A model generated the notes under the pieces. It worked only from the letters and a program-made list of their open reading frames with translations. It did not search any database and was not told where the DNA came from. A stretch of DNA of 64,000 bases from Macrostomum hystrix (Eukaryota; Platyhelminthes; Macrostomidae), in assembly GCA_950097015.1 (NCBI GenBank), contig CATNEN010000001.1, forward strand, positions 1,352,001 to 1,416,000, in the 5' to 3' direction. Shown in pieces: positions 20,750-31,186 of this stretch (positions are counted from its first letter, which is position 1; each line of letters opens with the position of its first letter). The translations under genes were made by a program, and so were the position numbers.

Positions 20750-21090
20750 AGTTTACTAGGTTTAGAAGTCCATTACTGATTGGGTAACTAGGTTTAGAGT
20801 CCATAACTGATTGGGTACTCGGTTTAGTAGTCCTTCACTGATTGGGTAACTAGGTTTAGTAGTCCTTCACTGATTGGGTAACTAGGTTTAGAAGTCCATT
20901 ACTGATTGGGTAACTAGGTTTAGTAGTCCATAACTGATTTGGTACTCGGTTTAGTAGTCCTTCACTGATTGGGTAACTAGGTTTAGTAGTCCATAACTGA
21001 TTGGGTACTCGGTTTAGTAGTCCTTCACTGATTGGGTACTAGGTTTAGTAGTCCTTCACTGATTGGGTACTAGGTTTAGTAGTCCACGAC
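20750..21090 (+). repeat. 32-bp minisatellite in the WDR7 3' UTR region
   Basis: About 11 copies of a unit with core AGGTTTAGTAGTCCTTCACT then GATTGGGTAACT, beginning 35 bp after the WDR7 stop codon. Confidence 0.9.
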
Positions 21091-21313
21091 GATCTCATGT
21101 GACCCTTGTCAAGTGCTTTAGATGCTACAGTCTATTAGTTTTTTTAGTTGGGATCAACAAATTCTACGTCAGCCATCGAAGTATTTGCATTGATTTTTTA
21201 AAGTGATTTGCTGTAGTCATTTATCTTTGTAGAATTAAACGCGTTGGTTTTTTGTGCGGCAATCTCTCCTAATTAGTTGCAAATCCTGTCGTAGTTTACT
21301 AGTAGTTTCAATT

Positions 21314-21319
21314 AATAAA
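21314..21319 (+). terminator. Candidate WDR7 polyadenylation signal AATAAA
   Basis: AATAAA 600 bp downstream of the WDR7 stop in AT-rich sequence, after the 32-bp array. If used, the array is part of the mature mRNA. Confidence 0.45.
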
Positions 21320-21469
21320 TCTGTATTAGAATGTTTTGCTGCATGTTAATAATTAATCAAGTCTTTTTTATAACTTTCCTCATTTTTTGGTCAAATTATC
21401 ATCTTAAATTTTGTTTTGATATAGTAATGCACTTGTTTTTAATGGTATATTTGCTATCATCACCCCAAA

Positions 21470-22400
21470 AACCTCCCAATTTACACTCGCCCCACCACCC
21501 CAACAAACCTTAGTGTACACTCGCCCCACCACCCCAACAAACCTCAGTGTACACTCGCCCCACCACCCCAACAAACCCCAGTGTAGACTTGCCTCACCAC
21601 CCCAACAACCCCAGTGTACTTTCGCCCCGTCACCCCAACAAACCCCAGTGTACACTCGCCCCACCACCCCAACGAATCCCAGTGTACACTTTCCCCACCA
21701 CCCCAACAACCCCAGTGTACTTCGACTTCGACTTCGACTTCGATCGACTTCGGGTCAGCGCGGGCCGCCCTCCGCCGGGTCCTCGCCGAGCGCACCCGCG
21801 AAGCCTACGCGGCCGACCCGCACTGCGCCACCCACCGTCTGGCAACCGCCACCGCCGCCCCGCGGCCATGCCTAAACCGGGCCGACGCGGTGACCCTCGC
21901 CCAGCTGCGCACGGGCCACTCACCGCTCCTGCGCTGGTATCGGCACCGGATCGGCCTGGACACCGCCGCCACCTGCCCCCGCTGCGGGGCCGCCGACGAA
22001 GACGTGGCCCACGTTTTCCTGCACTGCCGGGCCCTTGACGACCTTCGGGCCCGCATCCTTGGACCAAACCCGTCCCTGGCCGTCCTCTCGACGGATGGCC
22101 CCCGCGCGCTCGAATTCCTCCACACGGTAGGGGCGCAGACACGCCCCCCGGATCCTACCGGCCGGGAGTAACAACAACAACAACCCCAGTGTACTTTCGC
22201 CCCGTCACCCCAACAAACCCCAGTGTAGAATTGCCTCACCACCCCAACAACCCCAGTGTACTTTCGCCCCGTCACCCCAACAAACCCCAGTGTACACTCG
22301 CCCCACCACCCCAACAAACCCCTGTGTACACTCGCCCCACCACCCCAACAAACCCCTGTGTACACTCGCCCCACCACCCCAACGAATCCCAGTGCACACT
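21470..22400. repeat. 34-bp minisatellite interrupted by a LINE fragment
   Basis: Copies of a 34-bp unit with core CCCCACCACCCCAACAAACC then CCAGTGTACACTCG lie on both sides of the insertion at 21.72-22.19 kb. Variants (TTCGCCCCGTCACC, AATTGCCTCACC, CAACGAATCC) occur in the same order on both sides, which suggests that part of the array was duplicated. C-rich top strand. Confidence 0.92.
21720..22186 (+). mobile_element. 5'-truncated non-LTR retrotransposon (LINE) 3' fragment
   Basis: A very GC-rich block, unlike its surroundings, translates in one frame to about 145 residues resembling the C-terminal end of a LINE reverse transcriptase: LAQLRTGHSPLLRWYRHRIG, then a C-x2-C...H-x4-C zinc knuckle (CPRCGAADEDVAHVFLHC). 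It stops with TAA at 22169-22171, followed by an (ACA)n tail, as expected at a LINE 3' end. The 5' edge has four CTTCGA repeats. Target duplications cannot be judged because both flanks are the same tandem repeat. Confidence 0.8.
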
Positions 22401-24177
22401 CGCCAGCAGCCACTTCTGCACAGAGCACCCTGTTAATCAAACTCTGTGCTCTAACTAAGTTTTGCAAAGCTATATCAGCCTATATGTGAGTATATTTTTC
22501 ATCCTTTAACCCAAATTTTTTTCCCTTATAATAATTTTTATTTTAGTTATATCTTCAGTTATAATCCCGCCGTTTTTCTACTGCTTCATGGAGGATTCCA
22601 CACTACAAATGGTTTTAAACATGCATAATAAATTTTGTATGTGCTTTATATATTACTGTTTACGTTTCAAAACTTAAACGCTCGTGCGCTGCAATTTTCT
22701 GTGATCAGGTTAAAACTAAAAAAGATGCTCCATTTTAAGCGATTCGATTTGCTAGTTTAGTACCTATATAAGATTGCTATTATGTTTGTACAGACTCTGC
22801 ACAAAATATAACTTTTTTAGTTGCCGCTTTAGTTTTATGCCATATATAAAGTCATTTGATTGAGAAGTGAATCTAGCAGGAAGGTTGCTAGTATCTTCAT
22901 TTTGATTATGTCTCCTTTCTTGCGGAAAAAAATTCTATAAAAAAAGAACAAAACCAGTGAATGTGAGATAAGCAACCTCGCAAAGAACCGTCTCTTCGTT
23001 ATACATTTTTAGTCCCGTATAAACGTAAATGTACAGATTGAATAGTTTTTTATGCTACGGCTCAGTGGTATTATAGTAAATTATTTGATGCCAAAGACAG
23101 CGATCCTTTTGATATAATTTCTTTTATTCTTTCTCAACTATCAGAACTGTTAGATACTTTGCTATTCTTCAATAGCAAATCTATTCAATATCTATTCTTC
23201 AAAAACTATACTTCATATCATGTGTATGTAGTGGGGCGAACTCATTGCTTAGGTGAAAACAAATAATTACACAGATTTTTCATGCATAAATATTGCTAAG
23301 GTTATCAACCTTAATATACAAAATAAGGTATAATATACAAAATACAATGCATCTAATCCTGGATGACTTCAGTGATGCGCAAAAACTAGTTCGATTCAAC
23401 TTTTTAAATACGTGTCTACGTTATGCTTTCCGTGCACAAAGGTTATAACAAAACATATAGCTTAACCTAAAAAATGTTTGAAAGCAAGTTCTTTTTTGCA
23501 AGCGATGAAAACAGAACTTGAAAATAAAATTTTGGTCTTGCTAAAAAGGTTTAATAAAGCTTTTTGTTCAGCGTCATCTTTGTGTTTTAAACTGGCCAGA
23601 CTCCATGTAATGTTTTTTTATCTCTAATATTTATCCGTCCTCAGACAGTAGTGTATAGTCTTCTAGCAGTCCTCTAATCAATCCTCTAGCTTCCCACGTT
23701 AAATTACTTTTCCATCGAAATCATTTTGATTTTAGGTATTTTAGGTAGTCAATTTAAAACTGGAAGTTCATTGTATGCAGACTATTGGTGACATTTCATT
23801 AAATCTTACTTTCTTACTTTACCTACTTATACATTTTATAATTTAATATTACTATTTTTAGTCAATGTTTTGTACACATCAGTTGTAAAAAATGTTTTTA
23901 AGGGAAACTTGTTAGTATAATCGTTTATTTAAGTAACTTTTCTATAATCCATTAGTGTGGTAGTAGTCATTTGAACTTTTAAAAAAGCAGTTATGATTTT
24001 TATTACTAGGCTATTAGTTTATTCATAATTTAAAATACGCAGCGAGTTTAAAAATGTATCTATAATTTAAAACTTAAAATTTTCTTGTCAGGGTATATAA
24101 TTTTATTGCATACCTTATGTGGCCTGAATGACAGACATATGCTCTTTAATGTAATCTCAAATGTCATTTAACTGCAG
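22401..24177. other. AT-rich upstream region or intron of the TMEM218-like gene
   Basis: Single-copy AT-rich sequence. I looked for a short first exon ending in ATG with a good donor and found only a weak ATG|GTTTTA near 22610. No transposon or array. Confidence 0.4.
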
Positions 24178-24513
24178 GCTTTGGTCCTGGGCGTTGGTGT
24201 CGGCGTCATAGTGTTGGGTGTACTATGGGCCGTCGCGCTAGTATTTCTATTGGCCACTGCCAAGGCCAAATCTGGCATGCGCTACGTTGGCATCATCCTA
24301 CTACTAATCATCCTGATCATCTCCATTGTGCTAATCGTTGTGCCAAAATCAGACGTGGCTACTAATTATGTCAGCGCCTATGCAATCATGGATGTCATGC
24401 TGATTGGTCGGGCTGCCTTGTTGGCCCTGTTCGGACTCTTGGCCCTCCTGACTGGCAGTCAGCTGTTTTTCTCTCAGCAGGTTGTCGAGTGCAAGCCGGA
24501 GTTTGTTCGATGA
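24178..24513 (+). CDS. TMEM218: TMEM218-like ciliary transition-zone membrane protein, main exon
   Basis: The exon opens after a good acceptor (TTTAACTGCAG|GCT) and runs 111 codons to TGA. It aligns with TMEM218, a three-helix ciliary transition-zone protein of about 115 aa: LVLGVGVGVIVLGVLW (family VLGVGxGVFxLALLW), RYVGIILLLIILIISIVL, and MDVMLIGRAALLALFGLLAL (family VDDFFIGRYVLLAF). Three hydrophobic segments lie near residues 3-25, 36-55 and 78-98. The start codon is missing: translation begins ALVLG in phase 0, so only an ATG and perhaps a few codons come from elsewhere, either a small cis exon or a spliced leader that supplies AUG. A polyadenylation-like ATTAAA follows at 24588. Confidence 0.78.
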   Translation, partial: ALVLGVGVGVIVLGVLWAVALVFLLATAKAKSGMRYVGIILLLIILIISIVLIVVPKSDVATNYVSAYAIMDVMLIGRAALLALFGLLALLTGSQLFFSQQVVECKPEFVR

Positions 24514-25475
24514 AAAAAATTATTAATTTTTAGTGCTCATTATTTAATCATTTTTGTGCTTAATCAATTTATACCGTGTGTAAATTTATTAAACTTTCAT
24601 GAACTTCCAACAATGAACAGATAACTACTAATGTGCTACTAATTTTGTAACTTGTTTTGTAGTAACACTCCGACCTTGAGCACGTGATAGACTACAACCA
24701 ATCACAGCTGCTTTAAAGAAATTATGATTTCTTCTAAAAATGTACTTCTCTTAAATCAGACTTTTAAATTTTAACTAAAACCTAAAAACTGTAAATTTTA
24801 AATTTTATCTCCCTTCTAATGTACGATTATTATTTCTAATGCTCATATTTTATTTCTTAGCTAGACCATTTATTTATGACACTAATCTATCGTTTCAGGT
24901 GCTTACATTTATTTAATCCTTCAATTTTATATGTTTTTTCAGACTTTTATTTTTACTGTTAATTTGTTTTGCCTGCTTTTGTTTCTTACAATTGCTATAT
25001 AAACCGTTTTTTATAAATTTGACTGGTGCCGAAGCTTCTGCTGATAAAATTTTACTAAAACAAATTATTGAATTTAAAAGCATCGGGAGGTTGTATTTTT
25101 TTCATATCGGGTCAATCGTATGACTCCGGGATTTTTTAGATCTAATCTGGGAGTTCTCCAATTGTCGAGAAATTGAGAGAGTAATTGACTAAATTGCTAT
25201 CTGGTCTGCAGGTGGCCAATAAAGTTAAGGAGAAGCTGTGAACTGTGTCAGGGCTCTTCTCTCTCTCTTCTAAATATACTAAATTTCACGTGTTGGTTGT
25301 CTGTGTGTCATTTTGATATCTCCTCCAAGAATACTGGCAACTCAGCGTTGAAACTTAAATGGGAAAATGGGAAATCTGATCGCTGAGAAAACTGGAGTCG
25401 GTAAAAGTGGTTGCGCTATCCTTTCGGCCTATCTGTTTAGTGTTTTTCTCTCCAGTGGAGTCGGTTTTAAAATGG
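24514..25475. other. 3' flank of the TMEM218-like gene
   Basis: AT-rich sequence with candidate poly(A) signals ATTAAA (24588-24593) and AATAAA (about 25217). I see no further gene or mobile element. Confidence 0.4.
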
Positions 25476-25479
25476 GGCG

Positions 25480-25975
25480 GAGAGGTGGAGAGGTGGTCGT
25501 TCGCACATTCTAACTGCCTCAGTGTATTGGTGGAGAGGTGGTCGTTCGCACATTCTAACTGCCTCAGTGTATTGGTGGAGTGGTGGTCGTTCGCACATTC
25601 TAACTGCCTCAGTGTATTGGTGGAGAGGTGGTCGTTCGCACATTCTAACTGCCTCAGTGTATTGGTGGAGAGGTGGTCGTTCGCACATTCTAACTGCCTC
25701 TGTGTATTGGTGGAGAGGTGGCCGTTCGCACATTCTAACTGCCTCTGTGTATTGGTGGAGAGGTGGCCGTTCGCACATTCTAACTGCCTCTGTGTATTGG
25801 TGGAGAGGTGGCCGTTCGCACATTCTAAGTGCCTCTGTGTATTGGTGGAGAGGTGGCCGTTCGCACATTCTAACTGCCTCTGTGTATTGGCGGAGAGGTG
25901 GCCGTTCGCACATTCTAACTGACTCTGTGTATTGGCGGAAGGTGGCCGTTCGCACATTCTAACTGACTGTGCATT
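25480..25975. repeat. 45-bp minisatellite, about 11 copies
   Basis: Unit with core GGTGGAGAGGTGGTCGTTCG then CACATTCTAACTGCCTC. The length is a multiple of three, so several frames on both strands stay open with 15-residue peptide repeats; no evidence of coding. The left half carries GTGGTCG and CTCAG variants, the right half GTGGCCG and CTCTG, a clear sequence gradient along the array. Confidence 0.92.
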
Positions 25976-26094
25976 GGCGGAGATGGTGTCAACTGCTACT
26001 GAGGCGTCTGATTTGTTTAATATTCAAGTGCGTACAATGGGCTGGGGCAGAGTTGGCTGGGTTAAAATTCAATTGACGAAATTGGCGGGCCTCT

Positions 26095-26515
26095 CACTGT
26101 AGGCGATGGGAGATTATGCGATAGGAGATGAGGCAATGGGAGATGAAGCGATGGGAGTTGAGGCGATGGGAGTTGAGGCCATGGGAGATTAGGTGATGGG
26201 AGATCAGGCGATGGGAGATCAGGCGACAGGAGATTAGGCGATGGGAGATGCCGCGATGGGAGATGAGGTGATGGGAGATCAGGCGATGGGAGATCAGGCG
26301 ACAGGAGATTAGGCGATGGGAGATGCCGCGATGGGAGATGAGGCGATGGGAGATTAGGCGATGTGAGATTAGGCGATAGGAGATCAGGCGATGGGAGATG
26401 CCGCGATGGGAGATTAGGCGATGTGAGATTAGGCGATAGGAGATCAGGCGATGGGAGATTAGGCGATGGGAGATTAGGCGATGGGAGATTAGGCGATTGG
26501 AGATGAGACGATAGG
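26095..26515. repeat. 15-bp minisatellite, about 28 copies
   Basis: Unit GCGATGGGAGATTAG with variants GATGAGGC, GATCAGGC and GATGCCGC. A block of about six units (..GATCAGGCGACAGGAGATTAG.., GATGCCGC) recurs, giving a higher-order pattern. Related in sense to the GATGAG-type arrays elsewhere. Confidence 0.9.
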
Positions 26516-27400
26516 AGCTTGATCCCCTTAACTTCCTCCGGGGGAGGAATTCCGCTCGTTATTCTATATTTATGCATTGTTAAGTTGGACAGAATGGAGG
26601 GGGTTGGTGGTGAGATAACAAGAGAGTGCGCAACTGAGGGTAAGAGAGGAGGCTAGAGGGTGAGCGGTGGACCAATCAGAAAGCAGAAAATGAGAGAGAT
26701 CAAGGTCAGAGGTAAAGAACCAGACAGAATTAGAGCGAGGCGAGAACCGACAATGGAATGTAAACAGATAAAAGTACAGAGGAACGAAATTAGGGGCATG
26801 AAAGTCGCGACACCTATAACTAAACCTTGGGACTTCTTATAACCATGTGATTTACGAAAAAAAACCTTAGGAATATCCATAGGAATATGACATTCTGCAA
26901 CACTGAACCTATGGATTTCCCACGACCCATGCTAGCGATTTCCGATAAGCACGATTATTGCTCCTAACAAAACCTTAACCTTTGATCAACCCATCTTGGG
27001 ATTAAAAATTACCGAACCCTGACATTCCTAGAAGAATGTAGTTAAGAAAAAATTGAATATGTTAATAATTTTCCATTGCAATATTTCATATTCCTTTAGA
27101 CAACGTTTTAATTTCAAGCGATGCAAATCGATGCTTTATTCTAAAGAACATCTCAAACTTTCTTGACTCCAAACTGCTCACTTATTTGTGTGAGCTCAAG
27201 TACCTGAGGATGGTGGATTCTGCAGATGATTGAAAGCCTTGGTTGCATGGTAACTCATTGATACACAGAGACGGCTGGGCATCGTGGCTTTTCAATTCAA
27301 ACTGCATGGTACAATAGGCAGAGAATGAGTCTTTGCGTCTTGCACAATGGAAGTTTAACTTCCGCTTTTAATAGAATAGAATTTTGAGATCGCTATGGAC
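26516..27400. other. Spacer upstream of the EF-hand gene
   Basis: Unique sequence with short open frames that show no homology I recognise. It presumably contains the EF-hand gene promoter at its right end. Confidence 0.4.
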
Positions 27401-27402
27401 AC

Positions 27403-27409
27403 TATATAT
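27403..27409 (+). promoter_or_regulatory. Candidate TATA box of the EF-hand gene
   Basis: TATATAT 73 bp upstream of the ATG at 27482. Spacing would allow a transcription start near 27435 and a short 5' UTR. Confidence 0.4.
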
Positions 27410-27481
27410 GCGACATTAACAAAAAGTTATCGACTTGAAGGCTGCGAGACTAAAACTGCGCTTAATCATAAAAAAGGCGAA

Positions 27482-30207
27482 ATGGTGAGTTGAAGAGAAT
27501 CGAATTTCTTTTAACAGTAGTTTACTGAACAAAAAGAATTTCTGCACTACGCTAGAAGTTTTCAGAAACTATACTGCTTTTAATTCCCTTTCAATTACCT
27601 TTCCATCCAGCCATTCTAGATTATCCATAAGAATCTCATTCCATTATTTTCCATAGAATCCCACTTCAATATTCTCCCAAGAATCCCATTCCAATATTCT
27701 CCCTAGAATCCCACTCTAATATTCTCCCTAGAATCCCACTCTAATATTCTCCCTAGAATCCCACTCTAATATTCTCCCTAGAATCCCACTCTAATATTCT
27801 CCCTAGAATCCCACTCTAATATTCTCCCTAGAATCCCACTCTAATATTCTCCCTAGATTCCCATTCCAATATTCTCTCTAGAATCCCACTCTAATATTCT
27901 CCCTAGAATCCCACTTTAATATTCTCCCTAGAATGCCATTCCAATATTCTCCCTAAAATGCCATTCCAATATTCTCCCTAGAATCCCACTCTAATATTCT
28001 CCCTAAAATGCCATTCCAATATTCTCCCTAGAATCCCATTTAAACATTCTCCCAAGAATCTCATTCCAATATCCTTCCTAGAATGTCATAGTTCTCCCAA
28101 GAATAATACCATCACAAAATCTCCCCAACGATTTCGTCCCAAAATTCCCCCTAAATTTATGAGTAATCCCAAAAAGTCTTCACAAAAAATCTTCCTTCTT
28201 TCGAATTCCATTTTAAACCTGGTTGCGAATCTTTACCAGGCTTCGTCAGACAGAAACTTGCGCATTGCTTTGGACTTGGGATTCAACGAAAAGGAAGCCC
28301 AGCGTGAGTTCTCTACAGCTTGAGTGAGCATAGCTTAACTAAAGCATACTCAATAGCAGAATATATTAATCGCGTGACAACTTGACTTGCTCAGAGCTGT
28401 GGCGCAGTTTCAACTATTTTGACGCGGATCACAGCGGCGCCATTGAGGCCAGCGAGTTTGGCAGCGTCCTGCGACTTTTCGGTGTCGACTGCACCGACAG
28501 GGAAGTGCTGGATATCATGACGGACATCGACATCAGTGAGAACACTGCTCACGATGGCTGCCCTGCTCCATGGATATTCCATGGCTTGTTGCTAACCAGT
28601 CCAGCTTTAGAAAAATGTCACTCCATCAACCAGCCCCAGTATTAGAAAAATGTCACTCCATGAACCAGCCCTAGTTTTCGAGAAATGTCACTCCGTTACC
28701 AGCCTCAGTTTTCAAAAAATGTCACTCCATGAATCAGCCCCAGTTTCAGAGAAATGTCACTCCATCAACCAGCCCCAGTTTCAGAAAAATGTCACTCCAT
28801 CAACCAGCCCCAGTATTAGAAAAATGTCACTCCATCAGCCAGCCCTAGTTTTCGAGAAATGTCACTCCATCAACCAGCCCTAGTTTTCGAGAAATGTCAC
28901 TCCATCAGCCAGCCCTAGTTTTCGAGAAATGTCACTCCATGAACCAGCCCCAGTTTCAGAGAAATGTCACTCCGTCAGCCAGCCCTAGTTTTCGAGTAAT
29001 GTCACTCCGTCAACCAGCCCTAGTTTTCGAGTAATGTCACTCCGTCAACCAGCACCAGTTTCAGAGAAATGTCACTCCATCAACCAGCCCCAGTTTCAGA
29101 GAAATGTCACTCCATCAACCAGCCCTAGTTTTCGAGTAATGTCACTCCGTAACCAGCCCAGCTTCAGAAAAATGGTTCCTCCATCGCTACAAAGCCTATA
29201 GCTTCAGAAATTTGTCGCAGACACACAAATCTAGTCTCCAGACAATTTTTACTCCATCATTTTCAGGCTCTGACGGTGTTGTTAGCTTCCATGAGTTCTG
29301 CAGCGCCGCCCGCAAGCGTCACAAAGGCAAAGCTGAGAGACAGTCAGAACTGCGAGCCGCTTTCCAGGTTAACTTCTATCTACACTTCCTATGTTGCTTA
29401 AAGGAATATAATGAAAAGCGGTACTTTCTACTTACATAGTAGAGTAGTTAGGATTTTTTCCAAAATTCACAAAACCAGATTTTATAATTCTACAGCATTT
29501 CGACCTTGACGGCAGCGGCAAACTCAGCCGGGCCCAGCTCGCGACGGCATTGACTTCGCTGGGAGCCGAGCCGCTGACTGAAGCGGAGCTGGAGACAATC
29601 TTCCAACTGGGGGATCTAGACGGCAGCGGAGATCTCAGCATTGATGGTTGGTGATCGACTTTCGTTATGCCACTTTGTCTCTACATAATTCTTATAATAT
29701 ATGTTTAGACATGTGTTAGACACCTCATCTAACATGTGTTAGACACCCCATTTAACATGTGTTAGACACCCCATCTAACATGTGTTAGACACTTCATCTA
29801 ACATGTGTTAGACACCTCATCTAACATGTGTTAGACACCTCATCTAACATGTGTTAGACACCTCATCTAACATGTGTTAGACACCTCATCTAAAATGTGT
29901 TAGACACCCCATCTAACATGTGTTAGACACTTCATCTAACATGTGTTAGACACCTCATCTAACATGTGTTAGACACCTCATCTAAAATGTGTTAGACACT
30001 TCATCTAACATGCGTTAGACACCCCATCTAACATGTGTTAGACACTTCATCTAACATGTGTTAGACACCTCATCTAACATGTGTTAGACACCTCATCTAA
30101 CATGTGTTAAACTGCGGTTCTAAATTGTGTTCTAAATTTCAGAGTTCGTTCGCTGTCTCACGATGGATCTGGACGAGATGATAGCCGAATATAAAACTAG
30201 CGACTAA
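27482..30207 (+). CDS. Four-EF-hand calcium-binding protein (calmodulin/centrin-like), six exons
   Basis: Exons in phase: 27482-27484 (only the ATG, then GTGAGT), 28240-28303, 28395-28535, 29267-29367, 29496-29646, 30143-30207; 525 nt, 174 aa. Four EF-hand loops: DADHSGAIEASE, DISSDGVVSFHE (split across the exon 3/4 junction), DLDGSGKLSRAQ (position 12 is Gln, so calcium binding may be weak) and DLDGSGDLSIDE. The linker ARKRHKGKAERQSELRAAF resembles the helix between EF2 and EF3 of centrin/calmodulin-like proteins. It is probably a cytosolic or centriolar calcium sensor; I cannot assign the exact subfamily. All introns are GT-AG. Introns 1, 3 and 5 are each filled by a different minisatellite. 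AATAAA lies at 30306. Confidence 0.9.
27655..28085 (+). repeat. 25-bp minisatellite in EF-hand intron 1
   Basis: About 16 copies of a unit with core ATATTCTCCCTAGAATCCCA. In transcript sense TTCTCCCTAG looks like a 3' splice site in every copy. Confidence 0.92.
28605..29175 (+). repeat. About 35-bp minisatellite in EF-hand intron 3
   Basis: About 16 copies of a unit containing AATGTCACTCCATCAACCAG then CCCCAGTTTCAGAGA or CCCTAGTTTTCGAG. Acceptor-like CAG/TAG sites recur. The two variants of the second half alternate irregularly. Confidence 0.9.
29700..30115 (+). repeat. 23-bp minisatellite with inverted-repeat core in EF-hand intron 5
   Basis: About 18 copies of a unit with core CTAACATGTGTTAGACACCT. 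Each unit contains the inverted repeat CTAACA-TG-TGTTAG (6-bp arms). Confidence 0.92.
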
Positions 30208-30305
30208 CGTTTAAAACGTTCAACCGATACAGAAACGAATTCTGATTACTGAATTACTATCTTAACCTTACGAGTTAAAAAATAATCAACACTGTTAAAA
30301 AATGA

Positions 30306-30311
30306 AATAAA
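30306..30311 (+). terminator. EF-hand gene polyadenylation signal AATAAA
   Basis: AATAAA about 100 bp after the stop codon at 30205-30207, in AT-rich sequence. Confidence 0.7.
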
Positions 30312-30559
30312 CGTATATTTAACATTTAAATACAATTTTATTCCCAAATTAAAGTCGGTCAGGCGTCTGATTATTATTAACGCACTCGGAATGATGACAT
30401 ATTGATAAATTATTTGTCACTTGTTCGAATGTTTAAACATAAAATAAGATCAATATACGATTAATTCTTAATGCCATCAGTTTCCATTATTCCATCCTAA
30501 TCTGAATTCCATTTTTCTCGATTCAGGTAGACCCTTTTATTTTGGAATTATTTTCAGGG

Positions 30560-31035
30560 GAAGAAAATGATTAAGGGAGAGATGAGACACGGTAGAGATG
30601 AGACTTGGGAGACATGAGACTTGGGTGAGATGAGACACGGGAGAGATGAGACACGGGAGAGATGAGACACAGGAGAGATGAGTTACGGGAGATGAGACAC
30701 AGGAGAAATGAGACACGGGTGAGATGAGACACAGGAGAGATGAGACACGGGAGAGATGAGACACGGGAGAGATGAGACACGGGAGAGATGAGACACGGGA
30801 GAGATGAGACACGGGAGAGATGAGACACGGAAGAGATGAGACACGGAAGAGATGAGACACGGGAGAGATGAGACACGGAAGAGATGAGACATGGGAGAGA
30901 AAAGACACGGGAGAGATGAGACATGGGAGAGATGAGACACGGGAGAGATAAGACATGGGAGAGATGAGACAAGGGAGAGATGAGACACGGGAGAGATGAA
31001 ACACGGGAGAGATGAGACATGAGAGATGAGACACG
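30560..31035. repeat. 16-bp GAGATGAGACACGGGA minisatellite between convergent genes
   Basis: About 29 copies, less homogeneous than the giant array (ACATGGGA, ACACGGAA and ACACAGGA variants, a few indels). Same unit length and the same first ten bases, GAGATGAGAC, as the array starting 540 bp away. It lies between the 3' ends of the EF-hand and PAN genes. Confidence 0.92.
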
Positions 31036-31142
31036 TGGCAAATCGTCGATAGCTCAATTTTCCTCGAAACCCTCCCCCACATAGAACTATCTCAAACCCA
31101 GCGAGCGTACTTCTTGGACTTCAATGTCCAAACCTTTCATTT

Positions 31143-31148
31143 TTTATT
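31143..31148 (-). terminator. Polyadenylation signal of the PAN-domain gene
   Basis: AATAAA on the minus strand, 39 nt beyond the stop codon (31187-31189), consistent with a very short 3' UTR. Confidence 0.7.
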
Positions 31149-31186
31149 AAATTTCTATGCCAACACTTGAATTCCTAGTTGGCCAA

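Noticed and set aside
25355-25962. Overlapping open frames of 146-200 codons on both strands
   Set aside because: Product of a 45-bp multiple-of-three repeat; the same length of openness on both strands is the mark of a repeat, not a gene.
25467-31082. Could the regular arrays be CRISPR?
   Set aside because: Units are directly contiguous with no unique spacers, and the setting is eukaryotic.
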